A stretch of 64,000 nucleotides of DNA from Bifidobacterium merycicum DSM 6492 (GCF_900129045.1 NZ_FQTX01000001.1:372001-436000), one strand, 5' to 3'; counted from the stretch's first letter, positions 28,263-37,303 are shown. Translations and numbers: made by a program. The notes: generated by a model not told the origin, from the sequence alone.

Positions 28263-28747
28263 TGTCGTTCGACGAAACCTACAACGAGCCGGAGAACACC
28301 GAGGTTCTCATCAAGGCCGTGAACGAAGGTCAACCGGCGGAACTGGTGCAGTTGCACTATGCGCACGCCGGGGACGCCGGCGCCGACCTGAGAGCCGCCG
28401 AGTCATTCGACCTGAAACCGTTCGAGCGAAGACTGGTACCCACCGGCGTCGCCATCGCGCTGCCGGCCGGATACGTGGCTTTGGTGCATCCCCGCAGCGG
28501 TTTGGCCGTCAAGCAGGGCATCACGGTGCTCAATGCGCCCGGAACCATCGACGCGGGCTACCGTGGCGAAATCAAGGTTCCGCTGATCAACCTCGATCCG
28601 GAACACACCGCGCATTTCGAGATCGGCGACCGTATCGCGCAGCTGGTCATCCAGCGGTACGTGGAAGCCAGATTCATTCCGGCCGAGACATTGCCGGGAT
28701 CGGATCGCGCGGAACAGGGCTTCGGATCCACCGGAATCAAAGCATGA
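28262..28747 (+). CDS. dut: Deoxyuridine 5'-triphosphate nucleotidohydrolase (dUTPase)
   Basis: This 161-aa trimeric dUTPase turns dUTP into dUMP and pyrophosphate, keeping uracil out of DNA and supplying thymidylate synthesis. All five family motifs are present: AGDAGADL, PRSGLA, GTIDAGYRGEIKV, GDRIAQLVI and the C-terminal arm QGFGSTG, which closes over the active site. Motif 3 carries the catalytic Asp. The start overlaps the DUF4193 stop. About 100 bp separate its stop from relA. An alternative relA start, ATG 28744, overlaps the dut stop, so the three genes may form one transcript. Confidence 0.95.
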   Translation: MSFDETYNEPENTEVLIKAVNEGQPAELVQLHYAHAGDAGADLRAAESFDLKPFERRLVPTGVAIALPAGYVALVHPRSGLAVKQGITVLNAPGTIDAGYRGEIKVPLINLDPEHTAHFEIGDRIAQLVIQRYVEARFIPAETLPGSDRAEQGFGSTGIKA

Positions 28748-28845
28748 CGCATCGGCTTGCCCGCCGCTCGAAAGCGGGTCGGCGGGCAAGCGGTGATAAC
28801 GTGGAGACATTCGCGTGTAATACCGCAAGCGATGGAGAGGCAAGT

Positions 28846-31170
28846 ATGGCAGACGACGACATGGAGTTCGATTCCGCGAGAAAACTGGGCTGCGAGGTCA
28901 GCTCCGACCCCGTAAACCCGTTGCTGCCCATCATGCAGGCGTGCATGGTGCATCACCCCGGCGAGGACATGACGATCCTCGAACGCGCCTACAAGCGAGC
29001 GGTCATCCAACATTCCTCGCAGCGGCGCAAATCCGGCGAGCCGTACATCATCCATCCGCTTGCGGTCGCGCAGATCCTCGCCGATCTGGGTATGGGACCG
29101 CGCGTGGTCGCGGCCGGACTGCTGCATGACACCGTCGAAGACACCGATTACACGCTTGACGAATGCCGCGCCGAATTCGGCGACACCGTCACCGGTTTGG
29201 TGGATGGCGTGACCAAGCTTTCCAAGATGGAATACGGTGATTCCGCGCAGGCGGAAACCATTCGCAAAATGGTCGTGGCCATGAGCCGTGACGTGCGCGT
29301 GCTGGTCGTCAAGCTCGCCGACCGTGTGCACAATGCCCGCACCTGGCGCTATGTCAAAACCGCCAGCGCCGTCAAGAAGGCTCACGAGACGCTCGACGTG
29401 TACGCGCCGTTGGCCAATCGTCTCGGTATGAACGCCATCAAAACCGAGCTTGAGGAACTGAGCTTCAAAACCATCTACCCGAAGATCTACAACGAGATCG
29501 TGGTGCTCGTGGCCCGCCGCGCCGGGCAGCGCGACGTGTATCTCAAGCAGATACTCGCCGAGATCAATGAGGATCTGGACGAGCAGAACATCAAGGCGTA
29601 TGTGACGGGACGCCCGAAGGACTATTTCTCCATCTATCAGAAGATGATCGTGCGCGGGCATGATTTCGCCAACATCTACGATTTGGTGGGCGTGCGCATC
29701 ATCGTCGATTCGATTCAGGACTGCTACGCGGCCTTGGGCGCCGTGCATGCGCGGTGGAGCCCGGTTCCGGGGCGTTTCAAGGATTACATCGCCATGCCGA
29801 AGCTCAATATGTACCAGAGCCTGCACACCACGGTGGTGGGTCCTGGCGGCAAGCCGGTGGAGATTCAGATCCGCACGTGGGACATGCACAGGCGGGCCGA
29901 ATTCGGCATCGCCGCGCATTGGAAGTACAAGGAGAACGGTCAGGCGGGCCGTGCGCTGAGCTCGCCGGACAGCTCCGACCGTAAGCGCGGCGAAAGCCAG
30001 GACATCAGCGAAGCCGATAACCTCAAATGGATCCAGCAGCTGGCCGATTGGACCAGCGAAACGCCGGACTCCAACGAATTCCTCGGCTCCCTCAAGGAAG
30101 ACCTCGGTTCGGCCGAAGTGTACGTGTTCACGCCGAAGGGCAAGATCGTTTCCTTGCCCGCGCAGGCCACGCCGGTCGACTTCGCGTACGCCGTGCACAC
30201 CGAAGTGGGTCACCGCACCATGGGTGCCCGTGTCAACGGACGTTTGGTGCCGCTCGACACCAAGCTTGAGAACGGCGATACGGTCGAGATCCTGACGTCG
30301 AAGTCCGACACCGCCGGCCCGTCGCGCGACTGGCTGAGCTTTGCCAAAAGCCCGAAGGCGCGCAACAAGATCCGTCAATGGTTCAGCAAGGAACGCCGTT
30401 CCGAAGCCATCGAGGAGGGGCGTGACGAGCTGACGCGCGCCATGCGCAAGCGTAATCTGCCGATTAACGCGCTGCTCACCACGGAGGCGCTGGTCGGTGT
30501 TGCCGACGAACTCAACTTCCCGAACGCGGATGGTCTATTCGCGGCCATCGGCGACGGTCAGATCTCCACGCAGAACGTCATCTCGCACTTGGTCAAGGAC
30601 GCCGGTGCCGACGAAGTCGACGAGGAGATCGAGCAGGAGGTCCTGCCGCTCAAGCCGGTCGAACGCCGTGCCAAGCGTACAAGCTCCAGCGGTGTGTCCG
30701 TCAAGGGCGTGGGTGACGTGTGGGTCAAGCTCGCCCGTTGCTGCATGCCGGTGCCGGGGGATAAGATCGTCGGATTCATCACGCGCAACCAGGGTGTTTC
30801 CGTGCATCGCGCCGACTGCCAGAACATGATTGATTTGAAGAAGCGTCAGCCGGAACGCGTGGTCGAAGTCGAATGGACCAGCACGCAGGGCGTGTTCATG
30901 GTCAAGATCCAAGTGGAGGCGCTTGACAGGCGCAACCTGCTGTCTGACGTGACCCGCGTGCTCTCCGACCATGGCGTGAACATCATCTCCGGTTCGATCT
31001 CCACCGGTTCTGACCGTGTGGCCACCAGCCAGTTCAGCTTCGAAATGGCTGACCCGCAACATCTGAACACGCTGCTCGCCGCCGTGCGCAAGATCGAAGG
31101 CGTGTTCGACGTGTACCGTCTCACCGGTGCCAAGGAGTCCGCCGAGCCGCGCATGCGCAAGATGAAGTAG
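28846..31170 (+). CDS. relA: Bifunctional (p)ppGpp synthetase/hydrolase RelA/SpoT (Rel)
   Basis: This 774-aa long-form Rel makes and breaks the alarmone (p)ppGpp, the stringent-response signal. Domains in order are: an HD hydrolase (HDTVEDT with His94-Asp95), a synthetase (YDLVGVRIIV, then RFKDYIAMPK), TGS, a helical/zinc-finger region with CCMPVPGD, and a C-terminal ACT domain. The HD residues are intact. The RFKD motif is the RXKD form of bifunctional Rel rather than the EXDD form of synthetase-only RelA, so both activities are expected. ATG 28846 is chosen for its GGAGAGG site. The frame is open far upstream, but that part overlaps dut in another frame and has no homology. Confidence 0.95.
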   Translation: MADDDMEFDSARKLGCEVSSDPVNPLLPIMQACMVHHPGEDMTILERAYKRAVIQHSSQRRKSGEPYIIHPLAVAQILADLGMGPRVVAAGLLHDTVEDTDYTLDECRAEFGDTVTGLVDGVTKLSKMEYGDSAQAETIRKMVVAMSRDVRVLVVKLADRVHNARTWRYVKTASAVKKAHETLDVYAPLANRLGMNAIKTELEELSFKTIYPKIYNEIVVLVARRAGQRDVYLKQILAEINEDLDEQNIKAYVTGRPKDYFSIYQKMIVRGHDFANIYDLVGVRIIVDSIQDCYAALGAVHARWSPVPGRFKDYIAMPKLNMYQSLHTTVVGPGGKPVEIQIRTWDMHRRAEFGIAAHWKYKENGQAGRALSSPDSSDRKRGESQDISEADNLKWIQQLADWTSETPDSNEFLGSLKEDLGSAEVYVFTPKGKIVSLPAQATPVDFAYAVHTEVGHRTMGARVNGRLVPLDTKLENGDTVEILTSKSDTAGPSRDWLSFAKSPKARNKIRQWFSKERRSEAIEEGRDELTRAMRKRNLPINALLTTEALVGVADELNFPNADGLFAAIGDGQISTQNVISHLVKDAGADEVDEEIEQEVLPLKPVERRAKRTSSSGVSVKGVGDVWVKLARCCMPVPGDKIVGFITRNQGVSVHRADCQNMIDLKKRQPERVVEVEWTSTQGVFMVKIQVEALDRRNLLSDVTRVLSDHGVNIISGSISTGSDRVATSQFSFEMADPQHLNTLLAAVRKIEGVFDVYRLTGAKESAEPRMRKMK

Positions 31171-31183
31171 CGACATGTTGCTG

Positions 31184-31225
31184 CATATGGAAAAGCGACC
31201 CTATTGAGGGTCGCTTTTCCATATG
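31184..31225. terminator. Strong bidirectional terminator between relA and ppiA
   Basis: A perfect 19-bp stem (31184-31202 with 31207-31225) and a 4-nt loop carry T-runs and A-runs suited to termination on both strands. Confidence 0.9.
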
Positions 31226-31254
31226 GTCATATGCCTTCGATCAGGCGGTGCGAA

Positions 31255-31794
31255 TCACTTCACCACTTCGACGGAGACGATGCCCACCGGTTCGGTCGGG
31301 CGGTCCATGCGATCGGTGGAGACGGCTTCGAGCTTGTCGACCACGGCCTTGGACTCGTCATCGGCGACCTCACCGAAGATGGTGTGGTGGCCGTCCAGCC
31401 ACGGGGTCGGCACGGTGGTGATGAAGAACTGGGAGCCGTTGGTGCCGTGGATCTGGCCGTCGCGGCCGCGACGCAGTCCGGCGTTCGCCATGGCCAGCAG
31501 GTACGGGTGGTCGAACTTCAGGCTCGGGTCGATTTCGTCGTCGAACTCGTAGCCGGGGCCGCCGGTACCGGTGCCCAGCGGGCAACCGCCTTGAATCATG
31601 AAGTCCTTAATGATGCGGTGGAAGGTAAGGCCGTTGTAGAACGGATCGTTGGAAGGCTGGCCGCTCATCGGGTCGAGCCACTGCTTTTCGCCGGTGGCGA
31701 GACCGAGGAAGTTAGCCACGGTGTTCGGGGCCTTATCGTCGAACAGGTTGATTCTGATGTCACCTTCGGAGGTGCGCATGATAACTGTAGTCAT
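31255..31794 (-). CDS. ppiA: Peptidyl-prolyl cis-trans isomerase, cyclophilin type
   Basis: This 179-aa cytosolic cyclophilin speeds proline isomerisation during protein folding. The catalytic Arg lies in [13 protein letters not shown], and the core motifs GSQFFITT and HTIFGEV are present. There is no signal peptide. ATG 31794 gives the usual cyclophilin start [12 protein letters not shown] 31812 is an alternative. The first nine codons are repeated at 37304-37330, 5.5 kb away. This suggests that the present 5' end and promoter came with the accessory element next to it. The gene is convergent with relA behind a strong terminator. Confidence 0.93.
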   Translation of the reverse strand: MTTVIMRTSEGDIRINLFDDKAPNTVANFLGLATGEKQWLDPMSGQPSNDPFYNGLTFHRIIKDFMIQGGCPLGTGTGGPGYEFDDEIDPSLKFDHPYLLAMANAGLRRGRDGQIHGTNGSQFFITTVPTPWLDGHHTIFGEVADDESKAVVDKLEAVSTDRMDRPTEPVGIVSVEVVK

Positions 31795-31795
31795 G
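31769..31795. repeat. Left copy of a 27-bp direct repeat (ppiA codons 1-9)
   Basis: The start of ppiA matches 37304-37330 at 24 of 27 positions in the same orientation. The two copies bracket an island of HTH, methylase-fragment, mcrBC and Fic-fragment genes, as attachment sites would. No integrase is present, so the link to site-specific integration is an inference. Confidence 0.55.
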
Positions 31796-31880
31796 TCTTC
31801 AGATTCTTCCATGCCTTCGGGACTGTTTTGGCCGACCTGCGTCGTGGAGGCACCTAAAGGCACCGGGAAGGATGGAACGG

Positions 31881-32285
31881 ATGGCAATCCCGGAAGGCTT
31901 GAACGGAATGAACGGCAAGGCCTGGGCGCGTGCCGCGCGCGAACGTATCGGCATGACCCAGCACGACGTGGCCGTGCTCGCGAACCTCACCGTGGGCATG
32001 GTCAAGAAATACGAGTCGAAGAAATACCGGATCCAACCCTCGGAGAGGATGCGGGAGATGCTCGAACATTATCTCGCCGAACACAGGCGCGCCGTCGCGG
32101 CCATCGTGGAACGGCACAGGGGAGAGGAGCGGGCCACGCTTTCGTTCTCGCGCGTCTCCGACCTGCCCGGCGACCTGCCCGACTGGATCAAGGCCGAGGC
32201 GTCCGCGAAACGGCATGCCGCCGCCGTGCGCGAGGCGGTGGGCGTCGTCGTCGACTACACCTACATGCCCGAAGGAACGAAATAG
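31881..32285 (+). CDS. Small HTH (XRE-like) protein
   Basis: This 134-aa protein has an N-terminal Cro/C1-like helix-turn-helix: [20 protein letters not shown], then [14 protein letters not shown] charged helical middle and a C-terminal region without known motifs follow. It is divergent from ppiA and the first gene inside the suspected island. ATG 31872 is an alternative start. The 41-aa membrane peptide gene follows 21 bp later with its own ribosome site, so the two probably share a transcript. It could regulate the island or be left over from a plasmid or phage; I cannot tell which. Confidence 0.6.
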   Translation: MAIPEGLNGMNGKAWARAARERIGMTQHDVAVLANLTVGMVKKYESKKYRIQPSERMREMLEHYLAEHRRAVAAIVERHRGEERATLSFSRVSDLPGDLPDWIKAEASAKRHAAAVREAVGVVVDYTYMPEGTK

Positions 32286-32306
32286 GAGAGGGAAGGAAGG
32301 TCGATC

Positions 32307-32432
32307 ATGTTCGGACTCTACATGCTCGCGATATACCTGGGCGTCGCCGTCATCGGTGCGGGCTTCGTCGCACTGCTCGTCGTCGCGCTGGCGGTGGGAC
32401 TGGTCACGTATCCCATCCGCATGAGCAGTTAA
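32307..32432 (+). CDS. Small membrane protein (41 aa)
   Basis: This is a short frame behind a GGAAGGAAGG ribosome site. Nearly all of its 41 residues form one long hydrophobic segment rich in Val, Ala, Leu and Gly (about 4-34), ending in a short polar tail. It follows the HTH gene after 21 bp. Function unknown. It resembles the tiny membrane proteins found beside regulators on mobile elements; a type I toxin-like or accessory role is possible but unsupported. Confidence 0.5.
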   Translation: MFGLYMLAIYLGVAVIGAGFVALLVVALAVGLVTYPIRMSS

Positions 32433-32571
32433 TTTCCGGTGAGATGGCGATGTACATGCCGGTATCGGAAGAGGTGACCAGAGTTTCTTCGGGAAAGACC
32501 GTTATGGATTGTAGATAACAGCATAACGGGTAATAATGGGATTGTGCGATAATCAAAGTGAGGATAGTGAC

Positions 32572-32961
32572 ATGCGAAGAGAGCATGTCGGTCCGATGCA
32601 TGATTTGCATCACGGCAATGCATCGGAAAAATATGACAAATGGCCGGCACCGGATTTAATTGTGTCCGATGGTGCTTATGGAGTACGCGGTTTTCGCGGT
32701 GATACAACTGACGTTTCCGGTTTGGTTGAATGGTATAAGCCGCATGTTTTGGCATGGGCAAAAGCTGCAAAGCCTTCAACGAGTCTGTGGTTTTGGAACA
32801 CAGAAGTTGGTTGGGCGACTGTTCATCCTTCACTTCTTGCGACTGGATGGGAATATGTGCAACTTGCATTTTGGAACAAAGGGCTTGCGCATATTATCCG
32901 GCATCGGGATTCCTCTTTAATCCTACGGATTATTTCTAATCAAACCCGGTCGATTATTTGA
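32572..32961 (+). pseudogene. N-terminal fragment of a DNA N-6/N-4 methyltransferase
   Basis: The first 105 or so residues look like the start of an amino-methyltransferase: a Gly-His-Asn segment (HHGNASEKYD), then PDLIVSDGAYGVRGF, the motif IV region of this family in which the usual DPPY is replaced by SDGAYGV. The helical segment LWFWNTEVGWATVHP follows. After the motif ending WNKGLAHI the sequence turns into unrelated residues and stops at 129 aa, far short of the 250-300 aa expected. ATG 32572 follows GAGGATAG. The 3' part, with the SAM-binding motif I, is absent. The cut falls just before the convergent mcrC, so mcrBC arrival or a deletion probably removed it. Confidence 0.7.
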
Positions 32962-32989
32962 TATGCAGCTTTGTGTGCTCCTTACAAAA

Positions 32990-34306
32990 TCAGGCATAGA
33001 ATACGCTTGTAAATTCCTGCTCCTGAACCTTCATCTTTGCGGTAAACTCTGAATAATTCTGCGCATCCATGGGAATTTTCAGGCCATGCTTGGTAATGCT
33101 GATGTCATCACGCGGCACGACATTTTTCTCATAGGTCGAACCACGATTCAACCACAATTTCAAATCGTCAGACCATTCCGCTTCTGGATAGAGATAGTAA
33201 CCAGCCTTTGCATCAAACCGGAACATATAGGCAAGCACTTGTAAATAATCTCGATTGCCAATGTTGCCAAGGAGCTTATACTTCGCGTCAGCAATGATCC
33301 GTGGTTCGCTATTCCGGCTGATGAAATCAGGATAGATCAATCCTACATTTCCATCAAACAGTCTCTGAGCGCCTTTGCCACTCTTGTTCATTGGGTGGTA
33401 GAAGATATCTTTAATGAGCAAGTTAATATATTCCTCCCACAGCCATGCACCATCGAACAGAATGCCGTATATCTGCCTCGCTCCCGTACCAATTTGATGT
33501 CTCTGGTGTCGAAGGATCAAAAGACACAACCTCTGCAAAGCGAGATACTCCCTGAAATAGGCATGGCGGACGGTATTCTTTTTATTCTGTTCAATGATTT
33601 TCTGCCTGTCATACGGTTCATATCCTGGAGTCGCATCTATAACGAGTTTTACCTCGTCTTTCACCTTGATAAGAAGTTTTTTCCCGTAAGGCTTTCTTTT
33701 GATGTACTCTATGGTATGCCGCATCAGCTCCATCAGACTGTTATCATAAGAAAACTCTCGCTGGCTGTATGCAACATTTCCTACAAACGGGATGTTCTTC
33801 TTTATATGTCTTGCGACATCAATCGTGCCCTTTACATTTCCATCATTGTACCTGTGGCGGATATACTTTTTGAACAAACCCTTCCGCATCGCCGCTTTAA
33901 GGTAATGCGGAAACAGAAACAGCAGAAAATTGAACAGCCGATTGTCTTGATTGGCGTCTGCATCCAAATCCACGATGTTTGGAAAGTCCAGAACTTTGTC
34001 TAAAAGATACTGGAACAAGTAATCCTCGCCCTCTCCGCAAAAACGGGACGCGATCGCAAGCCGCTCATCACCGTAGCCGAGAAAGCCCATCACATTGCCG
34101 GAGCGATAGGTGTCATTGACGCTTTGGAGGATCATCTGATCTTGCGTAATATCCTTTGCATCCTTTACGGTTTCGGGAAATACGAACACACCTTCACGCT
34201 CAAGCTGTTCCAATGTTTTATCTGCAATTATGCCAGTCAGCTTCGCTACTTGAGAAAAGGCATCTTTTTTCTGTTGGGAGTTATCCTTGATCCTGAGTAG
34301 CTTCAT
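32990..34306 (-). CDS. mcrC: McrC, nuclease subunit of the 5-methylcytosine-dependent restriction system
   Basis: This 438-aa McrC protein cleaves DNA when McrB has translocated along it from methylated cytosines. The C-terminal PD-(D/E)xK nuclease is visible as YPDFISR, then RIIADAKYK: the Asp and the Asp-Ala-Lys give the metal-binding core. The N-terminal part holds the McrB-binding region. ATG 34306 is used because it has an AGAGGTGATG site; it overlaps the 3' end of mcrB by 26 bp, so the subunits are coupled. The gene is notably AT-rich with many AAA and TTT codons, unlike its GC-rich surroundings. This points to transfer from a low-GC donor. McrC itself looks intact. Confidence 0.9.
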   Translation of the reverse strand: MKLLRIKDNSQQKKDAFSQVAKLTGIIADKTLEQLEREGVFVFPETVKDAKDITQDQMILQSVNDTYRSGNVMGFLGYGDERLAIASRFCGEGEDYLFQYLLDKVLDFPNIVDLDADANQDNRLFNFLLFLFPHYLKAAMRKGLFKKYIRHRYNDGNVKGTIDVARHIKKNIPFVGNVAYSQREFSYDNSLMELMRHTIEYIKRKPYGKKLLIKVKDEVKLVIDATPGYEPYDRQKIIEQNKKNTVRHAYFREYLALQRLCLLILRHQRHQIGTGARQIYGILFDGAWLWEEYINLLIKDIFYHPMNKSGKGAQRLFDGNVGLIYPDFISRNSEPRIIADAKYKLLGNIGNRDYLQVLAYMFRFDAKAGYYLYPEAEWSDDLKLWLNRGSTYEKNVVPRDDISITKHGLKIPMDAQNYSEFTAKMKVQEQEFTSVFYA

Positions 34307-36137
34307 GTACATCACCTCTGGACTGTCGCTGATAGCCATATGCCTTTGCAAACCGTTTCATAATCCCTTCCTCATCGTACATACCCTGAATGTATTCCTG
34401 GAGGAGCGGTTGCAGATAATCCGTCCAAAGCTGGTCAAAGTCCAGTGTTTTCAGCTTCAGGAAGTAAGAAGCGCCGATTTGATAATTCTCATTCAAATCA
34501 TCAACGGCAGCAATTTCCTTGTTAAGGGCAGTCATCCTTCTGATTGCCTCAGCCTCCAACTCCTCGTTTTCCAGCGACGCAAGCATCTCAAGGCGCTCAT
34601 CCGCTCTGAGCTCTACGAAACGGAAGCGACGACGCATGGCAAAATCAAAGCTGTCTACAGAGCGGTCGATATCGTTCATGGTGCCGATGATATAGACATT
34701 TTCAGGAATATAGAACTTTTCGCCAGGGTCAGAGTGCAGATTGGAATACTGCGTGGAGATTTCTCCGGCTTTACCGCGATAACCGGGATCTATTGCAAAG
34801 AACAATTCACCGAAAATCTTTGAAATTTCACCGCGGTTGATTTCATCTATGATGAATATGTATTTTTTCAGTTTCTCCTGTTTTGCCTTTGCTTTTGAAA
34901 CTGTACTTTTCTTCGCTTTGATTGCTTTATAGATGGCAAAGTCATAGGAGTATCCTTGCGTAGCAAACGTCTTTCCGAAAAAGGACGTGATATCCTTTAT
35001 TTTTTCAAACTTCTGCCCGGATTCCAGCATCTTCCGAACTTCATCCAAACTCAGAGCAAGCCTGTTGACAGATGCGTTACCGGGAATGGAAATATGGATA
35101 TGCCCGTCATCCACGCCGGTAATGGTAAATTCATTTCCACTGATCGTCTTAAATGTGTTAACGCCAAACTCAACGCCGGAGAAAAAATCTGTCATGGATT
35201 CTTGAACCGTGACTTCCTTTTCTACGGTTTCTCTGGATTTTTGGGAGTCCTCATAGTTCTTTCTGGCACGGGCAACAAACTTCTTGAAAATGCCATCCTG
35301 CAATTCAAAGCCCATTGTCCCATCATCATTGATTTTCGGTCTTAGTCCTTCAACAAAATCAGAGTAGTCATAACTCGGATGGAACTGAACGAACTCAACC
35401 TGTTTTTTCTGCTCGTCAGTAAGAAGTGTGTAATCGTCAAAGTACCCATTGCTGATGATGTCCGCAGCGATTTCTTTGGCAAGATAAGATTTTCCGGTAC
35501 CGGGCGCACCTCTGAAAATCAGATTTTTTGATTCAATCAGCATGGAAGAAAACGGATTTCGGTATCCCCTGAACTGTTGAACAAGCTCTTCCTGAACAGC
35601 AGCTTCCGTTTCTGCCGCTGCGGTTTCCTTCCCATCTTTTTCGCGGTATGTCAAAATAAACTGATCTCCCGGCTCACCGAAACGTTTCAAACATTCCTGA
35701 ACGAAGATAATCGTAGAGAAGATATTCCAGCAATAGATAACAAACTGCCGTCCGTTGTCATAGCCGTATGTCAGGTACTCTATTGAGTTGCGGTGCTTCT
35801 TGAAATCGTCAACACTCGCATAAATACCTCTGATTACGTCGCTGTCCGGGTTATATCTGCAGACAGGGAAGTTCTCCTTGTCCTCAACCGATAATGCAGC
35901 AAGCTGCTTTTCGAACACCTGACAGGCAATGCGGGGCAAGGTTTGATTGGAATTTCTTCTTTCGCCTTTGCTGTAGGCTCGCTTGATTACGTCTCCATTT
36001 GCCCTCTTGAAACAGGCATCCAGCGGCTTATAGTTATCACCGAGGCTCAGATTATCCATTGTAAAGCGTTCATCTGTTGACGCGACGTTTTCGGCAGTAA
36101 TAGATAACTCGAATTTTTCTTGCTGCTTAGTCTCCAT
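34281..36137 (-). CDS. mcrB: McrB AAA+ GTPase, surviving part (N-terminus lost by frameshifts)
   Basis: The intact frame is about 618 aa and holds the GTPase motor of McrB. Walker A is GAPGTGKS near residues 210-217. Walker B is IIDEINRGE. The McrB signature is GTMNDIDRSVDSF, followed by a Arg-rich sensor RRRFRFVEL. The N-terminal segment, which in McrB proteins recognises methylated DNA, should start at ATG 36374 with a GAGGAGG site. Three single-base deletions put that start out of frame, so translation must begin at ATG 36137 or nearby with a weak ribosome site. Even if made, the protein should have poor or no DNA recognition. It is AT-rich like mcrC and overlaps mcrC by 26 bp. Confidence 0.82.
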   Translation of the reverse strand: METKQQEKFELSITAENVASTDERFTMDNLSLGDNYKPLDACFKRANGDVIKRAYSKGERRNSNQTLPRIACQVFEKQLAALSVEDKENFPVCRYNPDSDVIRGIYASVDDFKKHRNSIEYLTYGYDNGRQFVIYCWNIFSTIIFVQECLKRFGEPGDQFILTYREKDGKETAAAETEAAVQEELVQQFRGYRNPFSSMLIESKNLIFRGAPGTGKSYLAKEIAADIISNGYFDDYTLLTDEQKKQVEFVQFHPSYDYSDFVEGLRPKINDDGTMGFELQDGIFKKFVARARKNYEDSQKSRETVEKEVTVQESMTDFFSGVEFGVNTFKTISGNEFTITGVDDGHIHISIPGNASVNRLALSLDEVRKMLESGQKFEKIKDITSFFGKTFATQGYSYDFAIYKAIKAKKSTVSKAKAKQEKLKKYIFIIDEINRGEISKIFGELFFAIDPGYRGKAGEISTQYSNLHSDPGEKFYIPENVYIIGTMNDIDRSVDSFDFAMRRRFRFVELRADERLEMLASLENEELEAEAIRRMTALNKEIAAVDDLNENYQIGASYFLKLKTLDFDQLWTDYLQPLLQEYIQGMYDEEGIMKRFAKAYGYQRQSRGDVHEATQDQG

Positions 36138-36374
36138 GGAGAAGCCCAACTTTCCAGATAGTTCTTTGCATAAACGCTGTCAAAGGATTCTGTCGAAATA
36201 TCCGTGCTGTTTGCCAAATGGTCAGCAACGGCTACCACATACTTCGGCGGATATTTTTCCCATCCTTGGACACAAGTACATATTTTGCGCTTGTATTATG
36301 TTCGGGAACTCCGTTTTCATCGATAAATTTCAGGACATCAAAACATCCTGTTTTTTCAGCTTTGGTATAGCCAT
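36138..36374 (-). pseudogene. mcrB: Frameshifted 5' end of mcrB
   Basis: Read in turn through three frames, this stretch gives a smooth McrB N-terminus. It opens MAIPKLKKQDVL behind a GAGGAGG site. One base is lost at 36336-36343 (G after TTTT), and the next piece runs LKFIDENGVPEHNTSAKYV. One A is lost in the run 36254-36258, and the third piece runs YPPKYVVAVADHLANST. One T is lost at 36148-36153, and the surviving frame (GFSMETKQQEKF) begins. All three losses are at short runs of one base, so decay and sequencing error both remain possible. Three deletions together restore the frame of the main McrB part. Confidence 0.75.
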
Positions 36375-36840
36375 GCTGCACCTCCTCAAAAGTGTGTACA
36401 CATGTTATATCGCAAGGAGCGGTCTGTTTTCAATATGATATGAAATTTACCGCCTTAAAATGTAACTTTTCTGCGAATACAAGCTGATTTTCAGTTTCCA
36501 CAGTGTCGAACATACTCTGCATCGAAATGCCCGTCTATCGACTTTGCGGCTTTATGAGGTGTTTTGCACGACTGCAAATATACGCACTCCTCAGCGAACT
36601 GTATGCACTATACAGCGATTCACTGTTTCACAAAGGAACTGTATGAGAGCGATAACTATTTCGCCCTTTTTACTATCCTTGCTTTACAGCGCTGAAAATC
36701 GGTGATTTTCAACCCTTAGATGTACAAAAACAGGCAACACCCAACCGAATGTATTTAGTCAAGTCGGCGTTTCGTGATTGGTCACGAAGATTTTTCGGTT
36801 TTAGTCAAGGAGCGTTCCGTCCGATTTCTTTGTTTTCTCT
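36375..36840. other. AT-rich stretch between mcrB and the Fic fragment, no gene seen
   Basis: No open frame with homology is seen. It holds a short hairpin ending in a T-run (36771-36795, stem TTCGTGA/TCACGAA) and a 10-bp direct repeat TTTAGTCAAG at 36754 and 36800. It probably includes the junction where the AT-rich mcrBC DNA meets GC-rich chromosomal DNA, since composition changes at about 36.83 kb. Confidence 0.45.
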
Positions 36841-37122
36841 TTGGGCTCGGGCGTCGGCTTTCATGCGATGTTCGAGAACATCCATCCGTTCATGGATAGC
36901 AATGGGCGGACCGGCTGTCAGCTGCTCAACTTCGTGCTGCTGCGGAACGGATACCGTCCCGCAGCCATCAAATACGATGCGGGTCGGGCATACGCGCGAG
37001 GTCTGGAGCCATGGCAGGTGGGCAGCAAGACGGATTCGTTCTGTTCCATTTTCCTAGACTGCGTGGAACAGGAGGAACAGACGCTCGTCGATCTGATCGA
37101 GCGGCTTCGCCATCTGAGATAG
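36841..37122 (+). pseudogene. C-terminal fragment of a Fic-domain protein
   Basis: The frame holds only the end of a Fic domain, with the Fic core as HPFMDSNGRTGC where active enzymes have HPFx(D/E)GNGRxxR. The catalytic His and Asp are kept, but the first Gly is Ser and the last Arg is Cys. The conserved region starts at about 36860 (FHAMFENIHPF) with no upstream part, so the gene is truncated and very probably dead. Fic proteins transfer AMP to target proteins and often form toxin-antitoxin pairs. It is GC-rich like the core, unlike neighbouring mcrBC. Confidence 0.78.
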
Positions 37123-37303
37123 GTCGCGGGAACACTCGCATGCTTCTTTCGTGTGCGTCGGTAAGCCGCTGATATGCACAGAAGAATGAGATTATTCTTG
37201 GGTTCCTGTAGGTGCCTCGTGGAGAACGAGCGTAATCGGCAGGTTTCCCAAAAATCGAAAACCTTGGAATAAGGCCAAAAACAGCTGGCCACGATTATCA
37301 TGC
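37123..37303. other. Right end of the accessory island, no gene seen
   Basis: Between the Fic fragment and the repeat copy no gene is recognised. A minus-strand frame of 45 codons begins in the repeat at 37330 and ends at 37196-37198. Only its first nine codons resemble ppiA and the rest shows no homology. Confidence 0.45.

Noticed and set aside
28231..28845. Extension of the relA frame upstream across dut
   Set aside because: The extra residues are dut read in the wrong frame. Relevant homology and a ribosome site begin at 28846.
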